This document shows, piece after piece, positions 16,503-25,028 of a DNA stretch of 52,549 nucleotides. The DNA lies in NCBI GenBank assembly GCA_002412795.1, contig DHVS01000030.1, positions 1 to 52,549 of the forward strand. Direction: 5' to 3'. The translations under genes were made by a program, and so were the position numbers. Under the pieces are notes generated by a model. It did no database searches, had not been told where the DNA came from, and saw nothing but the letters and a program-made list of their open reading frames with translations. Position 1 is the stretch's first letter, and the number at the start of each line of letters is the position of its first letter. Source of the stretch: a bacterium UBP2_UBA5202. Lineage in GTDB: Bacteria > Edwardsbacteria > AC1 > EtOH8.

Positions 16503-17417
16503 TTAAGCCTCTAATTCCTCGTAATGGGATAGCTTCTTGAATTCCTTGAACCTCTGTTCGATCTCGTCCTTGGTCAGGGTCTTCAGCCGTTCCATCGAAA
16601 ATTTCTCCACGTTGAACGAAGCCATCACGCTGCCGTAGATCATGGCCCGCCTTAAAACCCGGTCGTTGAGATCGCCCTTGGAGGCCAGGTATCCCATGAA
16701 GCCCCCGGCAAAACTGTCGCCGGCCCCGGTGGGGTCAAAAACATCCTCCAGCGGAAAGGCCGGAACGGAGAATACGGTCTGGCCGGAGAACAGCATGGCC
16801 CCGTGCTCGCCCTTCTTGATCACCAGTATTTTTGGTCCCATTTCCCTGATGGCCCGGGCGGCCTTGACCAGATTGGGCACCCCGGCCAGCATCCGGGCCT
16901 CGGTGTCGTTGATGAACATGATGTCCACCAGCCTGATGGTCTTAAGCAATTCCTCCCGGCTGCCCTGGATCCAGAAGTTCATGGTGTCACAGCCGATGGC
17001 CAGCGGCTTTGCAACCTTGCCGATCACCTCCCGCTGCAGGGCCGGGTGGATGTTGCCCAGGAACAGGAACTCGGCCTGCTGGTGGGCTTCGGACAACTTG
17101 GGATGAAAGGTCTCGAACACGTTGAGATGGGTGGCGTGGGTCTTGGCCTCGTTCATGTCGTATTCGTAGGAGCCCGCCCAGCGGAAGGTCTGGCCCTTGG
17201 CTGTTTCCAGACCGGAAAGGTCCACTCCCCGCTTGGCCAGGAAGTCGATGTCGCCCCTGGGAAAATCCTCGCCGATGACCCCCACCAGGCTGACCGGAGT
17301 GAAGAAACTGGCGGCCGAGGAAAAATAGAGGGCGCTGCCGCCCAAGGCTTCCTTGGCCTCGCCGAACGGGGTTTTTACCGAATCCAATGCGATGGAGCCG
17401 ACCACTGTGATTGACAT
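16503..17417 (-). CDS. PfkB-family carbohydrate/nucleoside kinase
   Basis: Ribokinase-like kinase of 304 residues. The N-terminal glycine-rich region reads EALGGSALYFSSAASFF near 24-40 and the C-terminal signature FDPTGAGDSFAGGFMGYL near 225 carries the catalytic Asp of the GAGD motif. The substrate is not determinable from sequence. Position immediately downstream of the purine nucleoside phosphorylase gene suggests, but does not prove, a nucleoside or ribose substrate, which would make the pair a nucleoside salvage unit. AGAGGT precedes the ATG. Confidence 0.9.
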   Translation of the reverse strand: MSITVVGSIALDSVKTPFGEAKEALGGSALYFSSAASFFTPVSLVGVIGEDFPRGDIDFLAKRGVDLSGLETAKGQTFRWAGSYEYDMNEAKTHATHLNVFETFHPKLSEAHQQAEFLFLGNIHPALQREVIGKVAKPLAIGCDTMNFWIQGSREELLKTIRLVDIMFINDTEARMLAGVPNLVKAARAIREMGPKILVIKKGEHGAMLFSGQTVFSVPAFPLEDVFDPTGAGDSFAGGFMGYLASKGDLNDRVLRRAMIYGSVMASFNVEKFSMERLKTLTKDEIEQRFKEFKKLSHYEELEA

Positions 17418-17490
17418 GATACCTCTTTCGAAAGGTTTGAAATATTGTAAAGGTATAAAGGTTCTGGTCGTTTGTGACCTTTCGGCCTTT

Positions 17491-18318
17491 TTAGTCCTTC
17501 AGTTTCGCCACCACCTGTTTCACCAGCCTGACGAACTTGAGCTCGGCCTGGCCGGCCACCGCAATGACCTCCTCCAGGCTGACCGAGCGCATGGCCTCGG
17601 GAAAGCCCATGTCGGTGATGATGGAGAAACCCATCACTTTCAGCCCCGAGTGCCGGGCCACTATCACCTCTGGCACGGTGGACATCCCCACCACGTCGGC
17701 GCCCAGGATCCGCACCATCCGGTACTCGGCCCCGGTCTCCAAAGTCGGCCCGGTCAGCGCCAGGTAAACGCCCTTCTGGACCTTGATCTTCTCCTCCAGC
17801 GCCACCGACTCGGCCAGGGCCAGCAGTTCCTGGTCGTAAAGATCGTACATGTCGGGGAAGCGCGGCCCCAAAGTTTCGTCGTTCTTCCCGATCAGCGGGT
17901 GCCCGCCCATCAGGTTGATGTGGTCGGAGATCAGCATGATGTCGCCGGCCCGGTGGGCGGGGTTGACCCCGCCGCAGGCGTTGGAAACGATCAGGGTCTT
18001 GACCCCCAAAGCCTTCATCACCCGCACCGGAAAGGTCACCTGCTGCAGGCTGTAGCCCTCGTAAAAATGGAAGCGGCCCTGCATGGCCATCACGTATTTT
18101 CCCGAAAGCTTGCCGAAGATCAGCTTGCCGGCGTGGCTCTCCACGGTGGAAACCGGGAAGTTGGGGATGGTCTGGTAGGGAATGGTGTCTATGATCTCAA
18201 TTTCATTGACCAGCCCGCCCAGCCCGGTGCCCAGGATGATCCCGATCTGGGGGAGGACCTTGGTCTTGGACTGCAGAAAGTCTGCTGTTTCCTGGATCTT
18301 CTGTTTCATCTCGCTCAT
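17491..18318 (-). CDS. Purine-nucleoside phosphorylase (trimeric, PNP-I type)
   Basis: Phosphorolysis of inosine/guanosine to base plus ribose-1-phosphate. The 275-residue length fits the trimeric PNP family. Motifs: GIILGTGLGGL near 26 (phosphate loop), GRFHFYEGYS near 81, SNACGGVNP near 112, TGPTLETGAEYRM near 187 (base-binding Glu and the Met position) and SIITDMGFP near 231. The last has Asp where the mammalian enzyme has Asn, a position linked to base specificity, so adenosine acceptance is possible. Its ATG overlaps the divIVA stop (ATGA), indicating translational coupling; the PfkB gene follows. Confidence 0.93.
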   Translation of the reverse strand: MSEMKQKIQETADFLQSKTKVLPQIGIILGTGLGGLVNEIEIIDTIPYQTIPNFPVSTVESHAGKLIFGKLSGKYVMAMQGRFHFYEGYSLQQVTFPVRVMKALGVKTLIVSNACGGVNPAHRAGDIMLISDHINLMGGHPLIGKNDETLGPRFPDMYDLYDQELLALAESVALEEKIKVQKGVYLALTGPTLETGAEYRMVRILGADVVGMSTVPEVIVARHSGLKVMGFSIITDMGFPEAMRSVSLEEVIAVAGQAELKFVRLVKQVVAKLKD

Positions 18319-19013
18319 TTTATTTCTTCCCCGGGGTTAAGTGTTTCGGTTTGAACCTGGGGCGGCTCTTCCGCCTGCGGGACCTCGGGGATCGTCAGCT
18401 TGGCGGTCTCCATCAGGGTGGAAAGCATCCTCTGCATGTCGGCCATCTTCTGCTCGTCCATGGCCCGGCCCGGCTGGCTGGGGATCTCGGGGGCCTTGGC
18501 CTCCGGGGCCGCCTCCTCCTTCTTGCTTCCGGCAAAGATGTTGGTCTGGATCCGGACCCCGGAATCCATCTCCTGGTACTGCAGGATCTCCAGGTGGGAA
18601 TCCAGCAGGCTGCGGAACTTGGCCAGGTATCCGGTGCGCATGTTCTTGAGATCGGCGATCTGGCGCTGCAGGTCCATCAGCCGGGCCCGGGCCTCGCCGA
18701 TGATCTGGTCGGCCTTGAACTGGGCCTCCTTGATCATCAGGTCCCCCCGCGACTCCGCATTCTTGCGTAGCTCCTCGGAGGTCTTCTGGGCCGAGAGCAG
18801 GGTGTCCTGGAGGGTCTTCTCCATCCGGCGGTAATCGTCCACCTTGGTCTCCAGGCCCTCCAGCCGCTCGGCCAGGCTGGTGTTCTCCCGGATCAGCTCC
18901 TCCACCTCTCCGGCCACCATCTCCAGAAAAGCCTGAACCTCGGACGGATCCGATCCGCCCATGGACTTTTTCTTAAAGGTCTGCTTGCGTATATCCAGAG
19001 GGGTCAGTTTCAT
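18315..19013 (-). CDS. divIVA: DivIVA-domain coiled-coil protein
   Basis: Cytoplasmic membrane-curvature or cell-division scaffold protein of 232 residues. The N-terminal DivIVA membrane-binding domain (MKLTPLDIRKQTFKK..., residues 1-60) is followed by long coiled coils (60-145) and an acidic Pro/Glu-rich C-terminal tail. AAGGAGG precedes the ATG, and the 3' end overlaps the PNP start by 4 nt. Upstream lie yggT and yggS, the same order as the division-associated yggS-yggT-divIVA cluster of Gram-positives and some diderms. The role in division is inferred from that context. Confidence 0.88.
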   Translation of the reverse strand: MKLTPLDIRKQTFKKKSMGGSDPSEVQAFLEMVAGEVEELIRENTSLAERLEGLETKVDDYRRMEKTLQDTLLSAQKTSEELRKNAESRGDLMIKEAQFKADQIIGEARARLMDLQRQIADLKNMRTGYLAKFRSLLDSHLEILQYQEMDSGVRIQTNIFAGSKKEEAAPEAKAPEIPSQPGRAMDEQKMADMQRMLSTLMETAKLTIPEVPQAEEPPQVQTETLNPGEEIK

Positions 19014-19099
19014 AGGTGCCTCCTTTTTAGGTTTCGGGTCATGACCATAAGATTACAGGATTTAATGTCCGCAGGTTTAGCATATCTTACATTCCCTGG

Positions 19100-19184
19100 A
19101 ATTAAAATCATGGTAATCCTGTTAATCCTGTCTAATATTCTGTGAAAATCTGTCCACTCTGCGGATGGTTAATCCCCGCAGCTG
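19100..19184. repeat. Dispersed intergenic repeats (AATCCTGTTAATCCTGTC and TCTGCGG types)
   Basis: The gap between divIVA and yggT holds a stretch with AATCCTGTTAATCCTGTC (near 19113-19131), then AAAATCTGTCC and CTCTGCGG. The first type recurs inverted near 31375-31400. The second recurs near 22870, 35944, 36014 and 49300-49365. These short, degenerate motifs are widespread in many bacterial genomes. No gene is visible. Confidence 0.5.
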
Positions 19185-19490
19185 CTATATCTGCTTCAAC
19201 CTGAGACCGAACTCTATCAGGCTGGTTATCAGAAACTGTTTGACGAATATTATGGCCAGGATCACCAGCATCGGCGACAGGTCCAGCCCCGCCGCCCCCA
19301 GGGGAATGATCCGGCGCAGGGGACCTAAGACCGGCTCGGTCAGCTTGTGCAGCAGCCTGACGATGGGGTTGTAAGGATCGGGATTGACCCAGGACAGTAG
19401 GGCCCGGATGATGATGACCCACATGTAAATGTCCAGGGCTATTCCCAGGACCTTTCCCGCCGCTATTATGAAATTAGCCAGAATGAACAT
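19185..19490 (-). CDS. YggT family integral membrane protein
   Basis: A 101-residue membrane protein with two YggT-type halves: an N-terminal hydrophobic segment (residues 3-31, with IIIRALLSWVNPDPYNP just after) and a C-terminal one (about 68-92). The central LLHKLTEPVLGPLRRIIPLG is the family signature. Members occur next to yggS and divIVA and have been linked to division, osmotic response or ion homeostasis; the molecular function is unsettled. There is no strong ribosome-binding site. Confidence 0.9.
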   Translation of the reverse strand: MFILANFIIAAGKVLGIALDIYMWVIIIRALLSWVNPDPYNPIVRLLHKLTEPVLGPLRRIIPLGAAGLDLSPMLVILAIIFVKQFLITSLIEFGLRLKQI

Positions 19491-19628
19491 TTATCTGATG
19501 TCATCCAAAATGATTTATGCCAAATATTCTTTTCCACACTAAGCCACAAAGTACACAAAGGTTTTTTGCTCTTGGAATTGTTCTTTGTAACTACAACTGA
19601 ATTTAATGGAAAGTTTTCGCGCCTTTTT

Positions 19629-19685
19629 GCCGCCGCAGCGGCACCCCGCCCACAGGCGGTGGCGTGCATTTAGTGGGTAGGTTAC
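19629..19685. repeat. GC-rich dispersed repeat, copy 1
   Basis: The segment has the pattern GCCGCCGCAG...GGCGG...GGCGTG...GTTAC and overlaps the yggS stop codon. A related copy lies at 49375-49433 near the end of purA. Both occur at the 3' end of a minus-strand gene, with the shared GTTAC at or near the end of the element. Confidence 0.45.
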
Positions 19686-20371
19686 CCCCGGGCCCCGAAG
19701 ATGGCGCTGCCGAGCCGCACCATGTTTGACCCTTCCTCGATGGCCATCTCAAAGTCACCGGACATTCCCATGGACAGGTGTTTCATCTGAACCTTCGGCA
19801 AGTTCAGCCTGGCAGCTTCCTGAAAAATATTCCTCAGCCGGCGGAAGGCCTTTCGCACCCTCTGGTCGTCTTCGGTCAGCGGCCCCACCGTCATCAGGCC
19901 CATCACCTTTAGGCCCTCTACATCCTTTATCTCATTTACCATTTTTACCACCTCTTCGATCTGGAACCCGTATTTCTGCGGCTCCCCCGAAGTATTCACC
20001 TCCAGCAGGACCTCCTGCACTTTGCCTGCCTCCAGTGCCCTCCGGCCCACTTCTTGTGCTATGTTCAGGGAATCAATGGAGTGGATCAGGGAGAACATCT
20101 CCACTGCTTTTTTGGCCTTGTTGCTCTGAAGATGGCCTATCAGGTGCCATTGCACGCCGCCGGTGATATCGGGATATTTCTGGGCGGCTTCCTGCACCCG
20201 GTTCTCGCCAATGACGGCCACGCCCCCGGCAATGGCCCGGTTTATCAGGTCAGAGGGCACGGTCTTGGTGACCGCCACCAGGGTTATATCTCCGGGCTGG
20301 CGGCCGGTTTTTAAGGCGGCCCCGGCTATCCGATTTTGAACGATTTTAAGATTTTCTTCAATTCCAACCAT
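19682..20371 (-). CDS. yggS: YggS/PLPBP family pyridoxal-phosphate homeostasis protein
   Basis: PLP carrier and homeostasis protein with an alanine-racemase-type N-terminal barrel but no known enzymatic activity. At 229 residues it has the family length. PLP lysine lies in VAVTKTVP (K36 or close), followed by GENRVQEAAQKYP, WHLIGHLQSNKAKK, EVNTSGEPQKYGF and HLSMGMSGDFEMAIEEGS, all family signatures. A consensus -10 box lies only 8 nt upstream of the ATG, so the mRNA is probably leaderless. It heads the yggS-yggT-divIVA-PNP-pfkB series. Confidence 0.95.
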   Translation of the reverse strand: MVGIEENLKIVQNRIAGAALKTGRQPGDITLVAVTKTVPSDLINRAIAGGVAVIGENRVQEAAQKYPDITGGVQWHLIGHLQSNKAKKAVEMFSLIHSIDSLNIAQEVGRRALEAGKVQEVLLEVNTSGEPQKYGFQIEEVVKMVNEIKDVEGLKVMGLMTVGPLTEDDQRVRKAFRRLRNIFQEAARLNLPKVQMKHLSMGMSGDFEMAIEEGSNMVRLGSAIFGARG

Positions 20372-20379
20372 AACATATA

Positions 20380-20409
20380 ATTATACCCTATTTAAAAAGT
20401 ATTTTTCAA
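20380..20409 (-). promoter_or_regulatory. Sigma70-type promoter for yggS, leaderless start
   Basis: On the minus strand, TTGAAA (20404-20409) and a consensus TATAAT (20380-20385) are separated by 18 nt. Only 8 nt separate the -10 box from the yggS ATG, so transcription should begin at or next to the A of ATG. Confidence 0.72.
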
Positions 20410-20477
20410 TACATTTCGGAGATAATATTTGTTTAATGGGGGAACCCAAAGCCCTGGCAATGACCTTGTTTTTATGC

Positions 20478-20506
20478 TTGACTATTAAAATAAATAAAGG
20501 TAGAAT
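20478..20506 (+). promoter_or_regulatory. Sigma70-type promoter for mrcA
   Basis: TTGACT (20478-20483) and TAGAAT (20501-20506) are separated by exactly 17 nt, facing mrcA. The start would be near 20513, giving a leader of about 50 nt. It is divergent from the yggS promoter in the same gap. Confidence 0.65.
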
Positions 20507-20561
20507 TGCAATATAGGCCGGCAAGCCCACCAAAGATAACATATAAAGGTAAATAACTATT

Positions 20562-22715
20562 ATGTCCGGTTTTTTATTCCGAACCAAGGAATTCTTCCAC
20601 GCCCGCAGGACCTCCGGCCGGTTCGTCCGTTTTGTCACCGGACTGGCCTTTTGGGCCGGCCTGGCATTCTTCTTCTTCCTGGGGCTGGGGACCGGGGCTT
20701 TCGTCTTCTATTCCCGCACCCTGCCCTCCACCAAGGCATTGGAGGACATCCAGCCCAAGCAGGGCACCAAGGTCTTCGACGCCAACCAGCAGCTGATCTA
20801 CGAGTTCGCCGAGGAGCACCGGATAGTGGTGCCCCTGGCCCGGATCCCCAAAACATTGGTGGACGCCACCATCTCCATCGAGGACCGCAGCTTTAGGCGG
20901 CACTGGGGGGTGGATATGTTCGGCTACGCCGCGGCCCTCAAGGATTTTGTCCTGCGCCGGAGCAAGCGGCTGCGGGGGGCCTCCACCATCACCCAGCAGC
21001 TGGCCCGCAACCTGTTTTTGACCCAGGACCGCACCATCTCCCGCAAGATCGCCGAGGCCATCCTGGCCCTGAAGATCGAGCGGCTGTTCTCCAAGGACGA
21101 GATACTGGAGCTTTACTTCAACCAGATCTATTACGGCAACGGAGCCTACGGGGCCGAGACCGCCGCCCAGTTGTATTTTGGCAAGCACGTGGACAGCCTG
21201 AGCCTGTCCGAGGCCGCCCTGCTGGCCGGCCTGCCCAAGGGCCCCACCCTGTATTCGCCCTATGACCGCCCGGAATCAGCCGTCAAGCGGCGGGCCACGG
21301 TGCTGGAGGCCATGGTCCAGACCGGCGCCATCAAAAGGCCCCAGGCCGAGGCCGCCGCCCAAGAAACACTTAAGTTGAAACCAAAAGAACTGCGGCTGAA
21401 CGACGCCCCCTATTTCGTGGAGGAGATCCGCAAGTACCTGGAGGCCAAATACGGGGCCAACGCCATCTACCAGGGAAGGATGGTGGTCTATTCCTCTTTG
21501 GATCTGGAGGTCCAGCGGATGGCCAACAAAGCCTCGGAAGACTGGATGCAGAAGATTGAGGATACCTACAAGTTCAAACCCAAGCGCAGGGATTACAAAG
21601 CGCCCGCCAGCGAAGAAGGCGTGACCAACACCCCCTACATCCAGACGGCCCTGATGGCCATCAACCCCCACAACGGCCGGGTGATGGCCATGATCGGCGG
21701 ACGGGACTTTTTGGTCAGTAAATTCAACCGGGCGGTCCAGGCCAAGCGCCAGGCCGGCTCGGCTTTCAAGCCGTTCGTTTATACCGCGGCCGTGGACAAC
21801 GGGTTTTCCCCGGGTGACGTGATCGTGGACGCCCCGATAGTGGTGGATGACGACGGATCGGGCAATGCCTGGTATCCCAGAAACTACGATGGCAAGTTCG
21901 ACGGCCCCATCTCCCTCCGCAGAGCTCTGGCCCTTTCCAAGAACCTGATCGCTGTCAAATTAATCCAGAGCGTGGGGCCCAGCAACGTCATCAGCTATGC
22001 CCGCAAGATGGGCATCAAGACCTCCCTGCCGGCGGTGCTGTCCCTGGCCCTGGGCTCGGCCGACATCACCCTGTACGACATGGTCAGCGCCTACGGGGTC
22101 TTTGCCAACCGCGGAGTGCGGGTGGAGCCGGTGCTGATCCTGAAGATCACCGACCGGGCCGGAGCGGTGATGGAGGAGAACAAGCCCTATGCCGAGGAAG
22201 TGCTTTCGCCCCAGACCGCCTACATCATGGCCAACATGATGAAGACCGTACTGGACGGCGGCACCGCCTACTCCGCCAGGCTTTCAGGCTTCACCAAGCC
22301 GGCCGCCGGAAAGACCGGCACCACCAACGATTACACCGATACCTGGTTCATCGGCTACACCCCGGACCTGGTCTGCGGGGTCTGGGTAGGCTTTGACCAG
22401 AAGGTTATGATCTACGAAGGCGCCACCGGTTCCGGGATAGCCCTGCCGGTCTGGACCGAGTTCATGAAACTGGCCACCGCCAAGTCCTCGGGGGCCGATT
22501 TCCCGGTGCCGCCGGGGATCAGCCACGCTACTGTCTGCACCGAATCCGGCCTGCTGGCCACCCCGGCCTGCCCCAAGGTCCGGCCCGAGGTCTATGTTAC
22601 GGCCAACGTTCCCGCCCAGATGTGCAACATTCACAAGATGCAGGACCTGAACCTGCAGGGCAAGGATTACAATTTCGAGCAGCTGGACAAGGGCTCGCTG
22701 AACAGCCCGGAGTAA
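20562..22715 (+). CDS. mrcA: Penicillin-binding protein 1A (bifunctional glycosyltransferase/transpeptidase)
   Basis: Class A PBP that polymerises and cross-links peptidoglycan at the inner membrane. It has 717 residues: a short cytoplasmic tail, a transmembrane segment at about 27-49, and a GT51 glycosyltransferase domain containing EDRSFRRHWGVD near 107 and GASTITQQLARNLFL near 140. The transpeptidase domain has the active-site serine in AGSAFKPF near 402, SKN near 461 and KTGTTND near 585. All catalytic motifs are intact. Shine-Dalgarno AAAGG is about 11 nt upstream. It converges on lpxD, with a bidirectional terminator between. No PBP2-type partner or rodA is adjacent. Confidence 0.96.
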   Translation: MSGFLFRTKEFFHARRTSGRFVRFVTGLAFWAGLAFFFFLGLGTGAFVFYSRTLPSTKALEDIQPKQGTKVFDANQQLIYEFAEEHRIVVPLARIPKTLVDATISIEDRSFRRHWGVDMFGYAAALKDFVLRRSKRLRGASTITQQLARNLFLTQDRTISRKIAEAILALKIERLFSKDEILELYFNQIYYGNGAYGAETAAQLYFGKHVDSLSLSEAALLAGLPKGPTLYSPYDRPESAVKRRATVLEAMVQTGAIKRPQAEAAAQETLKLKPKELRLNDAPYFVEEIRKYLEAKYGANAIYQGRMVVYSSLDLEVQRMANKASEDWMQKIEDTYKFKPKRRDYKAPASEEGVTNTPYIQTALMAINPHNGRVMAMIGGRDFLVSKFNRAVQAKRQAGSAFKPFVYTAAVDNGFSPGDVIVDAPIVVDDDGSGNAWYPRNYDGKFDGPISLRRALALSKNLIAVKLIQSVGPSNVISYARKMGIKTSLPAVLSLALGSADITLYDMVSAYGVFANRGVRVEPVLILKITDRAGAVMEENKPYAEEVLSPQTAYIMANMMKTVLDGGTAYSARLSGFTKPAAGKTGTTNDYTDTWFIGYTPDLVCGVWVGFDQKVMIYEGATGSGIALPVWTEFMKLATAKSSGADFPVPPGISHATVCTESGLLATPACPKVRPEVYVTANVPAQMCNIHKMQDLNLQGKDYNFEQLDKGSLNSPE

Positions 22716-22787
22716 AAGAGAACTGTTTTAGGACGCGGATTCGCGCAGATTTGCGCGGATATCATTTCACTCACAGCACAAAAAGAA

Positions 22788-22812
22788 GCCCCCTGCTTAT
22801 CATGCAGGGGGC
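22788..22812. terminator. Bidirectional terminator between mrcA and lpxD
   Basis: Nine-base-pair GC-rich stem (22788-22796 with 22804-22812, 7-nt loop). On the plus strand it is followed by CTTTATGTTTT; on the minus strand by TTCTTTTTG. It can therefore serve both mrcA and lpxD. Confidence 0.75.
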
Positions 22813-22869
22813 CTTTATGTTTTCGTATATTATTTCATCCGCCGGGTATCCGTTATTTTACAACATCCA

Positions 22870-22942
22870 GAGCATTGTAATCTGCGTTGATCAGCGTGAA
22901 TCGTTCGACTGAGCTCACGCCGAAGTCCTGTCGAAGTATGCG
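22870..22942. repeat. Dispersed repeats of the CTGAGC...GTCGAAG type
   Basis: A TCTGCGTTGATCAGCGTGAAT stretch is followed by TTCGACTGAGCTC and CCTGTCGAAG. Relatives occur at 35967-36003 and 48388-48435. This is the widespread hairpin-forming CTGAGCTTGTCGAAGG family. It abuts the lpxD stop codon. Confidence 0.55.
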
Positions 22943-22948
22943 TCCCAC

Positions 22949-23986
22949 TCAGGTTTTCAGCTTCTCCTCCAGCTCAGCCACCCTCTTCTCCAGGTCATGT
23001 ATCACTTTCAGCTTCTCCGGCAGTAAGTCCACCGCGGCGTCGATCCGCTTGCCCCTCATGTGGGGCCGGCCCGGGTTACCGTAAAGCATGGTCCTGGATG
23101 GCGTGGACTTGGTCACCCCGGAATAGGCCAGGCAGATCACATCGTCGCCGATCTCCAGGTGCCCGATCACCCCCACCTTTCCCCCCATGATCAGACGGTC
23201 GCCGATGATGGTGGACCCGGCAATGCCGCTTAGGGCGGCGATGGCCCCGTCCTCTCCTATCACCACGTTGTGGGCGATGTGCACCAGGTTGTCCAGCTTG
23301 GTCCCCCGCTTGATAAGGGTCGGGCCCAAAGCCCCCCGGTCGATGGTGGAGTTGGCCCCGATCTCCACCTCATCCTCCAAAATGACATTCCCGGTCTGGG
23401 GTATCTTGACGTACTTGGCGCCCTCCCGGGCGTATCCGAAGCCGTCGGAGCCAACCACCGCCCCGCAGTGGATGATGACCCCGCTCCCCAAGAGACATTC
23501 TTCCCGGATCGAAACGTTGGGGTAGATCAGGCAATCACTTCCGATTTTGGCCCGGGCTCCGATGAAACTCGGCCCCATCACTATCGTGCGAGGGCCGATC
23601 TCGGCTCCGTTTTCGATCACAGCATACGGCCCGACCGTGGCGGAAGGATCTATCTCGGCGCTGTCAGAGACCACTGCGGCCGGATGGATTCCGGGCTCAG
23701 GCTTGGGGTTTGATTCCCGGAAGAAAAGCTGGGCGGCCTTGGCGAAACCCAGATAGGGGTCTTTGCATTCGATCAGGGTCTTGTCTTTGACCTCCGTACC
23801 CAAGGGCACTATGATGCAGGAAGCCTTGGTTTCGGGAAGGGCGACGGCATATTTGGGGTTGGATAGAAAACTTAAAAAACCGGGCCGGGCCTCCTTTAGG
23901 CCGGACAGTCCTTTGAGCTCCAGGTCGGGACCCGACAGGCGGCCCTGGCACAGGGCGGCGATCTCGCTGGCCTTGATGCTTCTCAT
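22949..23986 (-). CDS. lpxD: UDP-3-O-acylglucosamine N-acyltransferase LpxD
   Basis: Third step of lipid A synthesis: acyl-ACP-dependent N-acylation of UDP-3-O-acyl-glucosamine. The 345-residue protein has the N-terminal LpxD uridine-binding domain (MRSIKASEIAALCQGRLSG... to about 100), then a left-handed beta-helix of hexapeptide repeats (about 105-310), and a C-terminal helix. The catalytic His lies in NLVHIAHNV near 235, with SDGFGYA upstream as in the family. The start codon overlaps the skp-like stop (ATGA). The bamA-skp-lpxD order is the standard one, but fabZ and lpxA do not follow. Confidence 0.97.
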   Translation of the reverse strand: MRSIKASEIAALCQGRLSGPDLELKGLSGLKEARPGFLSFLSNPKYAVALPETKASCIIVPLGTEVKDKTLIECKDPYLGFAKAAQLFFRESNPKPEPGIHPAAVVSDSAEIDPSATVGPYAVIENGAEIGPRTIVMGPSFIGARAKIGSDCLIYPNVSIREECLLGSGVIIHCGAVVGSDGFGYAREGAKYVKIPQTGNVILEDEVEIGANSTIDRGALGPTLIKRGTKLDNLVHIAHNVVIGEDGAIAALSGIAGSTIIGDRLIMGGKVGVIGHLEIGDDVICLAYSGVTKSTPSRTMLYGNPGRPHMRGKRIDAAVDLLPEKLKVIHDLEKRVAELEEKLKT

Positions 23987-24939
23987 TTTCCGCCGGCCTT
24001 CTGAGCCAGCCGGGCCACCAGGTTCTCGCAGGCCCCGGAAAGTTCTGTCTGGCTGGCCGCCACTTCGCTCTCCTCGGCCAGCATCATCCCGGTGTCCACA
24101 TTGAACAATCTGAGCTTGATGGTGATCTGCCCGCTGGCCGCATTGTAATTGATGCCGCCGCTGATGGAGAACTGGGCGGTAAGGATCTTGGCCAGCTCCA
24201 TGCCCCGGGCATCGCTGACCTCCTTGTCCTCCAGCCCTTTGTCCTTGACCAGGTCCCTGACTAACTTTTGGGCCAGCGGCTTGAAGGCTTCAGAGCGGCC
24301 CAGGGAACTGAAAAGGTACCCGAAGGCCAGCTTGCCCAGTTTTTTGCGGACCGCCTCGGGGTCGGCGTCCCAAACCGGGAATAATGCCAGGGTGGCCTGG
24401 TACTGGGCCACAATCCCTTCTGATTTGGCCAGTTCCTCCAGCACCTGATCGGTCAGGTCCAGGTCCTTGTCGGCGTAGACCACCGCGCCCGAGGACGAGT
24501 CCAGCACCAGCAGGATGTTGTTGTCCAAAGCCACCTTCTTGATGATGGCCCCTATCTTCTCAACCATCGGTTTGGAGAGTTCCTTGTTCCTGGCGTCCAG
24601 TTTGCCGGAGGGATCGTAGACCTGGTGGATCAGGGTTTCCACCTCTTTGGTCTTGGCCTTGATCACTTCCTGCTTGAGCTTGCGGCGCTCGCTGCTGATC
24701 ACCAGGTTCTGGGACTCCAGTTCACGCTGCAAAGAATCGATCTCAGCCCGCTTGGCTTCGATCTCCCTGTTCCAGGCATCCAGCGCCCGGTTGACCTGCT
24801 GCTTGATGTCTCCGGCCCCCTTGTAGTTCTCGAATATCTTCTTGGAGTCCACGTAGCCAGTTTTCTGAGCCAGGGCGGGCGAAACGGCGGCCATCAAAAG
24901 CAGCACCGCCCAGATAAAAACATTTCTGGTGATTTTCAT
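23983..24939 (-). CDS. Skp/OmpH-family periplasmic chaperone with extra C-terminal domain
   Basis: A 318-residue protein. The ATG at 24939 has AAAGGAG upstream; a start 168 nt earlier has none and would add an AT-rich tail. A signal peptide (residues 1-25, ending SPALAQ) precedes an OmpH/Skp domain at about 26-160 (KTGYVDSKKIFENYKG, then a long coiled coil and the DNNILLVLDSSSGAVVYAD end). Skp itself is only about 160 residues. The additional C-terminal half (165-318) contains LAKILTAQFSISGG and KLRLFNVDTGMMLAEE, strands that look like a CsgG/FlgO-type domain. It likely escorts outer-membrane proteins to BamA, which is encoded just upstream. Confidence 0.85.
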   Translation of the reverse strand: MKITRNVFIWAVLLLMAAVSPALAQKTGYVDSKKIFENYKGAGDIKQQVNRALDAWNREIEAKRAEIDSLQRELESQNLVISSERRKLKQEVIKAKTKEVETLIHQVYDPSGKLDARNKELSKPMVEKIGAIIKKVALDNNILLVLDSSSGAVVYADKDLDLTDQVLEELAKSEGIVAQYQATLALFPVWDADPEAVRKKLGKLAFGYLFSSLGRSEAFKPLAQKLVRDLVKDKGLEDKEVSDARGMELAKILTAQFSISGGINYNAASGQITIKLRLFNVDTGMMLAEESEVAASQTELSGACENLVARLAQKAGGK

Positions 24940-25028
24940 TATCGCTCCTTTACTATTAACTAGGCCGGATAATAAGTAGCTTTTTATTAGGAGTCCATGA
25001 AACCATGAAAGTAAAACGGTGGAAACCT

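Noticed and set aside
20381..20638. 85-codon minus-strand frame upstream of yggS
   Set aside because: It covers both divergent promoters and overlaps the mrcA 5' end; the region is better explained as a promoter region.
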